6,061 nucleotides of DNA from Promethearchaeota archaeon (GCA_019057975.1 JAHLWJ010000283.1:1-6061), one strand, 5' to 3'. Shown: positions 1 to 6,061, numbered from the stretch's first letter. Notes: a model not told the origin generated them from the letters alone. A program made the numbers and translations.

Positions 1-43
1 AAATCATAAAAGAAATATTATTTTTTCTGATATTGTACTACTC

Positions 44-2584
44 TTAACAATTCCACCCTTGAACTTTGACTAAGACATTTTCAGTTACACTTTTCTTAGG
101 TATAAAACCATCAATTTTCCTTCTCTCTGATGGTAAAAGACTTATGCAATTATCATTCAAGTAGACAGGAGTAATAATTTTTTCAGTATTTTCACCGATT
201 AGAAAAACTCTGAGAAAAAAAGCAATCGCATCAGAAGTATTTTCGAGATCTATAGAGATCTCATATAGCTTCTCACTTTCTTCTATAATAATAGATTTTT
301 TTATTTCAGCTTTTGGAAGATTTCGTAAAGCCCTCATATCAGCATGCTCTTTTAATGGTGTGTAAAACCATTTATCCTTTTCTTCGAAAATATCATTTCT
401 TAATGAAAGCCAGTAAAAGTTCCGACTAAAAATTGTTGAATCCTCTTCAAGTGTAAGGATTAGAAAATAAACTTTAGAAAGTCCATTGATCTTGGGGATT
501 GAAAAAAGTTCCTTTTTAGAGTATCTATCAATTATTATATTGTTTATTGATTGACAAAATTTCTCCTTAAGATCCATATTGAGAATCTTAATTGTGGCAG
601 TAAGATTTTGCTTTTTCTGAAGAGTTTTGTTGATGAGAATGACCGAGGCGTCATCGTATGAGTATTGAATATGAATTGGTTCACAAGCTTTCTTAGAGCC
701 AAAGAAAGCCCCATTAGGATTAAGATAATAATCGTACAATTGCCAAATAAGGCTTGGCCAAGGACTGCACATCATCCAACCAATAACTCCAGTTGCTTTA
801 GGAAAATTACTTGCATGAGCTTCATACATTGCTCTCCAGCATTCATAAGCTAGTACTTGGGCTGTATTTGCAAAATCTTCTAGATCCTTTGGTTTACCAT
901 ATCGTTTTTCGATTGCTTCTTCAATTATTAGCGTATTGTTAAACGCACCAAGCCCTGTATGGTAATTCCAAACATCACTTCCAACATGCTTATAACCTTC
1001 AGGTAACATCAGCTGTAAACTCTCAAAAGGGGGGATACATACATCAGGCCCCGTTTCTGTATTGAAACCATCGGCGGCACCTCTTCTTTCTTGTGAGTAC
1101 CAATAGATTGGGGGAACATATGTATATGGACCAGTCATTTTTACTCCAGTTTCACCCATTAAGTCAGAAGGACGACTAGACGCGTTTGATATTGCAGGAA
1201 GACCAATGTATGTTTCTTCTAATACTTTGAGATAAACTTTCTCAACTGATCCTGGTGGTGGAAAATCACTTCCATAAAACCACGCAATAAAACTCGGATG
1301 GTTTCGTAATCGAAGAATCTGAGACTTTAATGATTCTTCTGCAATTCTAATATCACCTTTTTTCCAATTTTTCCATTTCTCCCAAAATGAACAGCAACAC
1401 CAACCAGCAAGAACAAGAATTCCTTCTTTATCACATAAATTCCAGAAATGATCTGTCGCGAGTTTACCCTCAAATCTAATAGAATTTAAATTGAGATTTT
1501 TAACAAAAGCCACATCAATTGCATCTTTTTCTTTAGATTGACGTAACATCATATCTGGAGTCCAAGCAGCACCATATATGAGAATATCATGCCCATTTAT
1601 TGTAAATATACGTGATCCGTGCTCATTTATAGTAGATTTTATGTCTCTTATTCCAAAGATGATTTCTGTAGAATCAGAAACCACATCGTTAACTTTAACT
1701 TGAAGATCCAGCTTATATAACTCAGGTAAACCTAGCTGATAAGGCCACCATACACGAAGGTTATTTATTCTTATATAAGGGAACTCAACTTTTCTCATTT
1801 CATTCGGTTTCAAAATAATTTCTTTCCTAAAATTAATTTCTTCTACTTTTCCTTCGAGTATTGCTTTAATTTCTTCTTTCTGATTATTCTGTAATTTTGT
1901 ACTTATTATTAGTTCTGCTTCTGCTAATGTTTCGATATTTAGTTTACTTCTCACAAAAGGATATTTCATAGCGACGGGTCCAGTAGAATAAAGAGTTACA
2001 GGTTGCCAAATACCCATATCGTCATCAGGTGGCAGAGGACACCAATCAACGAAACTTATATTCAGATCGTCTGGATTTGGAGAAAAAATTTCTAAAGCGA
2101 GTACATTTGTTGATTCTTGCTTTATTAAATGGCTTATATTAAAATCATATTGTCTATATGCCCCAATAACATAATCAGTACCTGCAAATCGTTGCCCGTT
2201 TAACCAAATATTTGCAGAATAATTTATACCCTTGAAAAGTAGCCAAAATTGCTTATTATTAATATCAATAGAATTATCTAATTTGAATTCTTTTCTAAAC
2301 CACCAAGAGCTTCTATAAGGACTATCATCCGGTTTATAATGACTTTCGAAGTTCTGAGTTGTTACTTCTTTTTTGTATCCTGCTAATGATTTAAGATTAA
2401 GTCCATAATAAGGGTCTTCGATTTTTTTATTCTTTAGAAGACCGTTTATTACTGTTGTTGGAATTTCAACTTTATACCAATCTTCTGGGTCGAAATCAAT
2501 TGTTGAAATCGTTTCACCATGTTTGGATACCTTTTTAGAAGATTGCATTTGCCATTCTTTATCTAATGATAACTTGATATTCAT
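44..2584 (-). CDS. GH2 glycosidase, exo-beta-D-glucosaminidase (CsxA)-like subfamily
   Basis: Retaining glycoside hydrolase of family GH2, 846 residues, about full length. Order: galactose-binding-like beta-sandwich (about 1-200, ending in DWCPLPPDDDMGIW at 180-193, a hallmark of the CsxA subfamily), Ig-like domain (about 205-315), TIM barrel (about 320-620), then C-terminal Ig-like domains ending in SLLPSE (815-820) and VQGWN. The acid/base position is GSD (D440), Asp rather than the usual GH2 Glu, as I recall for CsxA. The nucleophile is E510 in GFNTETGPD. These point to exo-glucosaminidase rather than beta-galactosidase or a classical beta-mannosidase. Where relatives have GWECC this protein has GWCCC (C396), so the substrate may differ. 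There is no signal peptide, so it is probably cytoplasmic. The start is the first ATG; no Shine-Dalgarno is present, but a TATA element sits about 31 bases upstream. It is divergent from the GH94 gene. Downstream (1-43) only a weak T-rich stretch is seen. Family assignment is firm; exact substrate is not, and beta-mannoside or beta-glucoside remain possible. Confidence 0.88.
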   Translation of the reverse strand: MNIKLSLDKEWQMQSSKKVSKHGETISTIDFDPEDWYKVEIPTTVINGLLKNKKIEDPYYGLNLKSLAGYKKEVTTQNFESHYKPDDSPYRSSWWFRKEFKLDNSIDINNKQFWLLFKGINYSANIWLNGQRFAGTDYVIGAYRQYDFNISHLIKQESTNVLALEIFSPNPDDLNISFVDWCPLPPDDDMGIWQPVTLYSTGPVAMKYPFVRSKLNIETLAEAELIISTKLQNNQKEEIKAILEGKVEEINFRKEIILKPNEMRKVEFPYIRINNLRVWWPYQLGLPELYKLDLQVKVNDVVSDSTEIIFGIRDIKSTINEHGSRIFTINGHDILIYGAAWTPDMMLRQSKEKDAIDVAFVKNLNLNSIRFEGKLATDHFWNLCDKEGILVLAGWCCCSFWEKWKNWKKGDIRIAEESLKSQILRLRNHPSFIAWFYGSDFPPPGSVEKVYLKVLEETYIGLPAISNASSRPSDLMGETGVKMTGPYTYVPPIYWYSQERRGAADGFNTETGPDVCIPPFESLQLMLPEGYKHVGSDVWNYHTGLGAFNNTLIIEEAIEKRYGKPKDLEDFANTAQVLAYECWRAMYEAHASNFPKATGVIGWMMCSPWPSLIWQLYDYYLNPNGAFFGSKKACEPIHIQYSYDDASVILINKTLQKKQNLTATIKILNMDLKEKFCQSINNIIIDRYSKKELFSIPKINGLSKVYFLILTLEEDSTIFSRNFYWLSLRNDIFEEKDKWFYTPLKEHADMRALRNLPKAEIKKSIIIEESEKLYEISIDLENTSDAIAFFLRVFLIGENTEKIITPVYLNDNCISLLPSERRKIDGFIPKKSVTENVLVKVQGWNC

Positions 2585-2614
2585 AATTTTATATTCTTTT
2601 TTTTTGGATAATTT

Positions 2615-2628
2615 TTTTTATAGTTTAG
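2615..2628 (-). promoter_or_regulatory. Archaeal BRE/TATA promoter of the GH2 gene
   Basis: Read on the minus strand, CTAAAC followed directly by TATAAAAA looks like a BRE plus TATA box. The TATA centre is about 34 bases upstream of the ATG. With the usual archaeal spacing of about 25 bases to the start site, the mRNA would begin within about 10 bases of the start codon, a near-leaderless transcript. This agrees with the absence of any Shine-Dalgarno motif. The whole area is A/T-rich, so a chance match is possible. Confidence 0.5.
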
Positions 2629-3043
2629 TAATTCCTTTGGGAGGAAAGGGGAATTTATAATATTTAAGGAAAAAATTTTATAGCAGTATCTAAGTATTTA
2701 TTTTGGTTTCATTTATTTGTTGTGGTCGATAAACCGACATAATTCCTGACTTATCCTATCACCCCAAGCGATTTTTTCTCTGATAAAAGAAGCAATTTCT
2801 TTAAGTAATCCTGATTTTGAACTAATGTCCACTCCTTTCTTTTTCCTTCCTTTTTACCGTTCATTTCAATTAGTGAATTTTGTTTTAACTGCGTCAAAAA
2901 AAAGATTCTTATACCTTTTTTCACTTTTCCTAATATTATTTTTTTTCTTATATATCTCTTTAGCTCCTAGTATTATTTTCATTGCTCATCTATTTGGGTT
3001 TATAGTAGGGATAGTTCTTGCTTATATAGCAATTCAAGATTAA
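2624..3043 (+). pseudogene. Decayed rhomboid-family intramembrane protease remnant (3' part)
   Basis: One reading frame across this stretch resembles the C-terminal half of a rhomboid serine protease, broken by TAG at 2681-2683 and TGA at 2747-2749. Before the stops come FGRKGEFI and QYLSIYFGFIYLL, like the region around rhomboid TM2-TM3 (a GK..yl.iYf..G-type stretch). After them come LSPQAIFSLI, then two strongly hydrophobic segments. The last contains FIAHLFGFIVG, matching the TM6 catalytic-His pattern AH..G...G (His codon at 2987-2989). No clear GxSG serine motif survives, and the N-terminal helices are absent because the GH2 gene starts at 2584. An ATG at 2825 would open a 72-residue, two-helix peptide, but it has no ribosome site or obvious promoter. 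Active protease function is very unlikely. The rhomboid call rests on motif recognition only; a small unrelated membrane protein from 2825 is the alternative. Confidence 0.45.
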
Positions 3044-3097
3044 TAATAATACTCTCCTCATTATTTTTTCTCTAAAAATTCTAACTTAGTTTTAAAT

Positions 3098-3107
3098 TTT
3101 TTTTTTC
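3098..3107 (+). terminator. Oligo-T tract, possible old terminator
   Basis: Ten consecutive T residues lie 55 bases after the stop codon of the rhomboid-like remnant, with no strong hairpin before them. Archaeal RNA polymerase can terminate at oligo-T tracts alone, so this may be the former terminator of that gene and may insulate the GH94 promoter. In such A/T-rich intergenic DNA it could also be compositional chance. Confidence 0.3.
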
Positions 3108-3135
3108 AATATTGTTAAGCTAAATTGTAATTTAA

Positions 3136-3181
3136 AATACCAATATTAAAGTTGACAGTTTTTAAATTGTCTTTTGGTATT
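3136..3181 (+). repeat. Nested inverted repeat upstream of the GH94 gene
   Basis: Outer arms AATACCAA (3136-3143) and TTGGTATT (3174-3181) are perfect 8-base complements. Inside them, GACA (3154-3157) and TGTC (3168-3171) form a second, shorter pair around a 10-base loop. The arms contain the only G/C-bearing symmetric block in this part of the spacer. The element ends about 50 bases before the upstream TATA candidate, a reasonable place for a regulator site or an RNA/DNA hairpin. Function is inferred from position only. Confidence 0.4.
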
Positions 3182-3189
3182 GCTGCTCT

Positions 3190-3213
3190 TTTTTTAGACG
3201 TTTACCTAAAAAA
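3190..3213 (+). repeat. 8-bp inverted repeat just upstream of the GH94 promoter
   Basis: TTTTTTAG (3190-3197) and CTAAAAAA (3206-3213) are perfect complements separated by the 8-base loop ACGTTTAC. It lies about 20 bases upstream of the TATA candidate at 3233-3240, so a bound protein could affect promoter access. The stem is mostly A:T pairs, so it is a weak hairpin as RNA and could be chance. It could also be a terminator-like element on either strand because of its T/A runs. Confidence 0.35.
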
Positions 3214-3225
3214 TAAAAGTTATTA

Positions 3226-3240
3226 CAAAAACTATATTTA
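3226..3240 (+). promoter_or_regulatory. Archaeal BRE/TATA promoter candidate for the GH94 gene
   Basis: An A-rich BRE-like stretch (CAAAAAC) runs directly into TATATTTA at 3233-3240. A start site about 25 bases downstream would give a 5' leader of about 30 bases. No Shine-Dalgarno is present in that leader. This is the better match of two candidates; the other is at 3266-3273. Confidence 0.4.
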
Positions 3241-3265
3241 AGGTCACAATCTATAGATTTTAAAA

Positions 3266-3273
3266 TTTATATT
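3266..3273 (+). promoter_or_regulatory. Alternative TATA element for a leaderless GH94 mRNA
   Basis: TTTATATT is centred about 23 bases upstream of the GH94 ATG. If used, transcription would start at or next to the start codon, giving a leaderless mRNA, in line with the missing Shine-Dalgarno and with the short leader inferred for the GH2 gene. The surrounding 40 bases are nearly all A/T, so specificity is poor. Confidence 0.3.
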
Positions 3274-3292
3274 ATTATATGGAATATATAAA

Positions 3293-5656
3293 ATGCAATA
3301 TGGATATTTTGATGATGATAAAAAGGAGTATTTAATTACACAACCAAATACTCCTCTTCCATGGATTAATTATTTAAGTAATGGAAAATATTGTGCTATG
3401 ATTTCTAATACTGGAGGAGGATATAGTTTTTATATTGATCCAAGAGATCTAAGAATTCTTCGATATAGATATAATAATTTACCAGTAGACAGACCGGGAA
3501 GATATATCTATATTAGAGATAATCATACTTCAGAATATTGGTCTCCTACATGGCAACCAGTTATGAAGAGTCTAGACAGTTATGAATGTCGACATGGGTT
3601 AGGTTATACAAAATTTTCATCATCCTATCAAGGAATTCATAGCGAAATTCTTTATTTTGTACCACTGGAAGATAATGTAGAGATTTGGTCTTTAACAGTT
3701 CAAAACACATCCTCTGAAAGAAAAGAATTAAATATCTTCTCATATGCTGAGTTTTGTCTTTGGAGTGCTATATCAGATCAAAGAGATCTTCAATATATTC
3801 AAAATGTTGCAGTTGCCAAATATAGTGAAAAAAATAAGGCTATTTTTTATCATCTATTTGATCTATCCACCTATGTCGCATTTTTTTATTCAAATGGTAA
3901 TATAACTAGTTATGATTGCGATCGTGAAGCATTTATAGGAGATTATCGATCTGAAGCAAATCCTATAAGTGTTGAAAAAGGTAGATGTGGAGATTCTCAA
4001 GCTCTTGGGGGAAATCCTATTGCTGCTACATGCAATACAATTGTATTAAATCCTAATGAATCTAAAAAAATTATATTTGTTTTAGGAGTTATTAAAGAAA
4101 AATCCCAAGCAACACAAATAATTCATAAATTTGAGAAATTTGAGAATGTTGAGATTGAATTTTTAAAAATGAAGGAGGCTTGGGATAATTATCTAAAAAA
4201 TCTTGTTGCAGAAACTCCAGATAAAGATTTCAATTCCATTATTAATATTTGGAATCCATATCAATGTAAAACAACTTTTGATTGGGCGCGTTATGTTTCT
4301 TTTTATGAAACAGGTATAGGAAGAGGAATAGGTTTTCGTGATAGCAATCAAGATACGCTAGCAGTTTGCCAAAACATTCCAAAGTTGGTACGTAATCGGT
4401 TGTTAGAACTAGCTAAAAACCAATTTGAAGAAGGAAAAGTATACCATATTTACTTTCCTCTGACAGGCAAGGGTGATTATCCTAATTATGTTAATCCCCT
4501 CATGAAATTCTTTGGTGATGATCATTTATGGATGATTCTTGCTGTTAGCAATTATTTAAAAGAGACAGGGGATATGTCAATTTTAGAAGAAAATGTAGAT
4601 TATATTGAAGGATCCAAAGAGATTTTATATGAACACCTCAGGAAAGCAATAGAGTTCACAAATAATAACACAGGACCACATGGGTTTCCTCTAATTGGTA
4701 CAGCTGATTGGAATGATACACTTCAGCTCCATGGGCCAAATAAAAATGGTGAAAGTGTTATGGTTGCTATGCAATTCCATAAAGCATTATTAGATATGAG
4801 TGAAATAGCAAAAGAATTCAATAATAAAAATAATATCGCTAAATATAACAATTTGGCTAAAAAGGTAAATGAACATATAAATAAACATGCATGGGATGGT
4901 CAATGGTATGTTCGTGCTTTTACAGATGATGGAGAAGTTATAGGGAGTCAAAATAATGAAGAAGGGAAGATTTACCTAAATACTCAATCTTGGGCTGTTT
5001 TAAGTTCAGTTGCTCCATTAGATAGGGGTTTTCAATGTATGAATTCTGTTAGAAAGTATCTTGTTACTGAATATGGTATTAAATTATTAAACCCACCATA
5101 TACACGATTTTATCCTAAATTGAAAGGAATAAGCACTTTTCCCCCTGGTCTTAAAGAAAATGCTTCAATCTTTTGTCATTCTAATCCATGGGCAGAAATC
5201 GCTGAATGTGTATTAGGACGAGGTGATATCGCCTACGAATATTTTAAAAAAATTGCTCCAACTAGTAAAAATAAAATTGCAGAAATACATCAAACTGAAC
5301 CGTATATCTTTTCTCAAATGATTACAGGCAATGATCATCCAAAATTCGGAGCTGCGAAAAACTCATGGCTTACAGGAACAGCATCGTGGACATTGAAAGC
5401 TGCAACAGATTGGATTCTTGGGATACGACCAGAATTTCATGGTTTAAAGATAGATCCCTGTATTCCAAAAAAATGGAATAAATTCAGGGTCATCCGAAAC
5501 TTTAGGAATGCAATATATGATATACAGTTCCTAAATCCAGAACATTTATCTAAAGGAATAAAGAAGATAAAGTTAGATAATGTAATACAGGAAAATAATA
5601 TCTTACCAGTTTTTAATGATGGTAAAAAACATGCTGTCGAAGTAATTATTGGATAA
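3293..5656 (+). CDS. GH94 disaccharide phosphorylase, cellobiose phosphorylase-like
   Basis: Family GH94 enzyme, 787 residues, full length. GH94 enzymes cleave a beta-linked disaccharide with inorganic phosphate, releasing an alpha-sugar-1-phosphate and the reducing sugar. The N-terminus (YGYFDD, then TPLPWINYL) is the family's usual start and fixes the ATG; an ATG at 3279 is out of frame. Layout: N-terminal beta-sandwich (about 1-270), helical linker, (alpha/alpha)6 barrel (about 310-720), small C-terminal beta domain. The general acid should be D472 in GTADWND. Phosphate and donor-site motifs are GFRDSNQD (R349), FCHSNPW (H629) and WLTGTASW (T694, G695). FRDSNQD, ECRHGLGYT and EFCLW favour the cellobiose-phosphorylase branch. 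However, the stretch after ADWND is short (GPNKNGESVM), as I recall for chitobiose phosphorylase. No signal peptide, so cytoplasmic. It is transcribed divergently from the GH2 gene, with two inverted repeats upstream. Cellobiose is the first guess; laminaribiose or an amino-sugar disaccharide is possible. Confidence 0.9.
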   Translation: MQYGYFDDDKKEYLITQPNTPLPWINYLSNGKYCAMISNTGGGYSFYIDPRDLRILRYRYNNLPVDRPGRYIYIRDNHTSEYWSPTWQPVMKSLDSYECRHGLGYTKFSSSYQGIHSEILYFVPLEDNVEIWSLTVQNTSSERKELNIFSYAEFCLWSAISDQRDLQYIQNVAVAKYSEKNKAIFYHLFDLSTYVAFFYSNGNITSYDCDREAFIGDYRSEANPISVEKGRCGDSQALGGNPIAATCNTIVLNPNESKKIIFVLGVIKEKSQATQIIHKFEKFENVEIEFLKMKEAWDNYLKNLVAETPDKDFNSIINIWNPYQCKTTFDWARYVSFYETGIGRGIGFRDSNQDTLAVCQNIPKLVRNRLLELAKNQFEEGKVYHIYFPLTGKGDYPNYVNPLMKFFGDDHLWMILAVSNYLKETGDMSILEENVDYIEGSKEILYEHLRKAIEFTNNNTGPHGFPLIGTADWNDTLQLHGPNKNGESVMVAMQFHKALLDMSEIAKEFNNKNNIAKYNNLAKKVNEHINKHAWDGQWYVRAFTDDGEVIGSQNNEEGKIYLNTQSWAVLSSVAPLDRGFQCMNSVRKYLVTEYGIKLLNPPYTRFYPKLKGISTFPPGLKENASIFCHSNPWAEIAECVLGRGDIAYEYFKKIAPTSKNKIAEIHQTEPYIFSQMITGNDHPKFGAAKNSWLTGTASWTLKAATDWILGIRPEFHGLKIDPCIPKKWNKFRVIRNFRNAIYDIQFLNPEHLSKGIKKIKLDNVIQENNILPVFNDGKKHAVEVIIG

Positions 5657-5657
5657 T

Positions 5658-5669
5658 TAAATCGATTTA
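5658..5669. repeat. Perfect 12-bp palindrome after the GH94 stop
   Basis: TAAATCGATTTA is a perfect 12-base palindrome that begins one base after the GH94 stop codon. It may be part of the 3' end structure or a protein-binding site. Its composition is mostly A/T, and a single palindrome of this length can arise by chance, so the function is open. Confidence 0.3.
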
Positions 5670-5683
5670 CATTCCTAGAAGCT

Positions 5684-5713
5684 ATTAAATCAGATTAATT
5701 TAATGCTTTTTTT
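5684..5713 (+). terminator. Hairpin plus T7 tract, probable GH94 terminator
   Basis: ATTAAAT (5684-5690) and ATTTAAT (5698-5704) can pair around a 7-base loop, followed by GC and seven T residues (5707-5713). It starts 27 bases after the GH94 stop codon. The stem is all A:T, so weak by bacterial standards, but the T7 alone could end an archaeal transcript. The last T belongs to the TAA that closes the frame of the oxidoreductase remnant upstream. Confidence 0.45.
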
Positions 5714-5715
5714 AA

Positions 5716-5961
5716 AGAGATTCATACCATAAATGGATAGAATATCGAGAGCATGTTGAATATCTTGAAAAAAAACCAGAGACTTATTTTGAAGCAATTA
5801 AAGCAGCTAAAGAGAAACACAAGTTCACCCTAGGAGTGTTTTATCGGACAAAACGACCCATATATCATAAAGAATTATATGGGGATCATAATCCAATTAC
5901 AAAAAGATTATCTAAGGAAACTAGATTAGAAAAGATACGTAAAATTTTAGAATCGAAATGA
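5716..5961 (+). pseudogene. 2-oxoacid:ferredoxin oxidoreductase beta subunit, C-terminal remnant
   Basis: An open stretch of 81 codons, bounded upstream by an in-frame TAA (5713-5715), reads like the extreme C-terminus of the thiamine-diphosphate-binding beta subunit of pyruvate/2-oxoacid:ferredoxin oxidoreductases. It contains SYHKWIEYREHVEYLE, AIKAAKEKHKF, the typical LGVFYRTKRPIYHKELYG block, and a charged tail ending at the TGA. The family's beta subunits are about 280-300 residues, so the whole ThDP-binding and iron-sulfur part is missing. There is no Met codon and no ribosome site, so it is probably not translated. The frame has no internal stops, which suggests a recent truncation. It lies directly behind the GH94 terminator, so the junction is probably a recombination or insertion point. 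A short unrelated gene is less likely given the coherent tail motifs. Confidence 0.55.
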
Positions 5962-5969
5962 AAAAAAAA
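5961..5969 (-). terminator. Oligo-T (minus strand) after a possible minus-strand gene end
   Basis: Nine A residues on the plus strand are nine T residues on the minus strand, 28 bases beyond the stop of the possible minus-strand reading frame at 5998-6061. This could be its oligo-T terminator. It depends on that frame being real. Confidence 0.22.
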
Positions 5970-5997
5970 GGATTAAATTTTAAAATTGCTAAAGTTT

Positions 5998-6061
5998 TTA
6001 CGCTAGAACTGCCTTCATGATGAATTCCTCAATAAGGTGGTTATATGGGGAACCATACCAA
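5998..6061 (-). CDS. Possible C-terminal end of an unidentified gene, cut by the window edge
   Basis: On the minus strand a frame open to the window edge gives 20 residues, WYGSPYNHLIEEFIMKAVLA, then TAA (5998-6000), followed downstream by an oligo-T run. The residues look like ordinary protein rather than low-complexity noise, but 20 codons are too few to name a family. A competing plus-strand frame is also open to the edge, with its first ATG at about 6017. Sequence beyond 6061 is needed to choose. Confidence 0.25.
   Translation of the reverse strand, partial: WYGSPYNHLIEEFIMKAVLA

Noticed and set aside
245..262. GAGATCT / AGATCTC inverted repeat with a 4-base loop
   Set aside because: It lies inside the C-terminal coding region of the GH2 gene and the encoded residues fit the domain, so it is probably chance.
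665..853. 62-codon plus-strand open frame
   Set aside because: It lies antisense within the well-supported GH2 gene, shows no recognisable motif and has no promoter or ribosome site.
2747..2749. In-frame TGA as a recoded (selenocysteine or readthrough) codon
   Set aside because: A second stop (TAG) lies upstream in the same frame, the 5' half and serine motif are missing, and no recoding hairpin was seen, so decay is simpler.
2713..2832. Minus-strand 40-codon reading (contains SFIREKIAWGDRISQEL) ending in TAA
   Set aside because: It looks protein-like, but it has no ATG and an in-frame stop lies upstream. It is antisense to the hydrophobic rhomboid-like frame, which tends to give plausible hydrophilic sequence by chance.
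3279..3281. Upstream ATG as an alternative GH94 start
   Set aside because: It is out of frame with the GH94 gene, and the protein from 3293 already begins with the conserved family N-terminus.
3561..3743. 60-codon minus-strand open frame
   Set aside because: It is antisense to the conserved N-terminal domain of the GH94 gene and carries no family signature.
5958..6020. 20-codon ORF (MKKKGLNFKIAKVF...) whose ATG overlaps the oxidoreductase remnant's stop (ATGA)
   Set aside because: The ATGA overlap suggests an operon neighbour, but the frame ends at two successive TGA codons, no family is recognisable and the upstream gene is itself a remnant. It may be debris of the next operon gene.

Overview
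This AT-rich window (roughly one third G+C by eye) most likely comes from an archaeon. Both large genes lack a Shine-Dalgarno sequence. Each is preceded by an archaeal-style BRE/TATA element placed for a leaderless or very short-leader mRNA. A fragment at the right end looks like an archaeal 2-oxoacid:ferredoxin oxidoreductase beta subunit. Low G+C plus carbohydrate genes would suit an Asgard (Lokiarchaeota-like) genome, but that placement is a guess and a bacterial origin is not strictly excluded.

Layout, left to right. 44-2584 (minus): a complete GH2 glycosidase of the exo-beta-D-glucosaminidase (CsxA-like) subfamily. 2585-3292: a 708-base divergent intergenic region. It holds the GH2 promoter, a decayed rhomboid-protease remnant on the plus strand (two in-frame stops, no 5' half), an oligo-T run, two inverted repeats and the promoter of the next gene. 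3293-5656 (plus): a complete GH94 disaccharide phosphorylase, closest in signature to cellobiose phosphorylase. 5657-5713: a palindrome and a hairpin with a T-run, probably the end of the GH94 transcript. 5716-5961 (plus): the last ~80 codons of a 2-oxoacid:ferredoxin oxidoreductase beta subunit with no start codon. 5998-6061 (minus): possibly the C-terminal end of another gene running off the window.

How the genes fit together: neither sugar enzyme has a signal peptide or membrane segment, so both should act in the cytoplasm on imported beta-linked oligosaccharides. GH94 would split a disaccharide with phosphate to give a sugar-1-phosphate, saving ATP. The GH2 enzyme would remove a non-reducing-end sugar by hydrolysis. 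The divergent arrangement suggests shared regulation. The two flanking gene fragments each lack their 5' part exactly where a sugar gene now sits, which suggests that these genes arrived by rearrangement or insertion.

No wholly new system is evident. The best leads are a Glu-to-Cys change in the conserved GWECC-type motif of the GH2 enzyme, a GH94 enzyme that mixes cellobiose- and chitobiose-phosphorylase signatures, and the two pseudogene scars.
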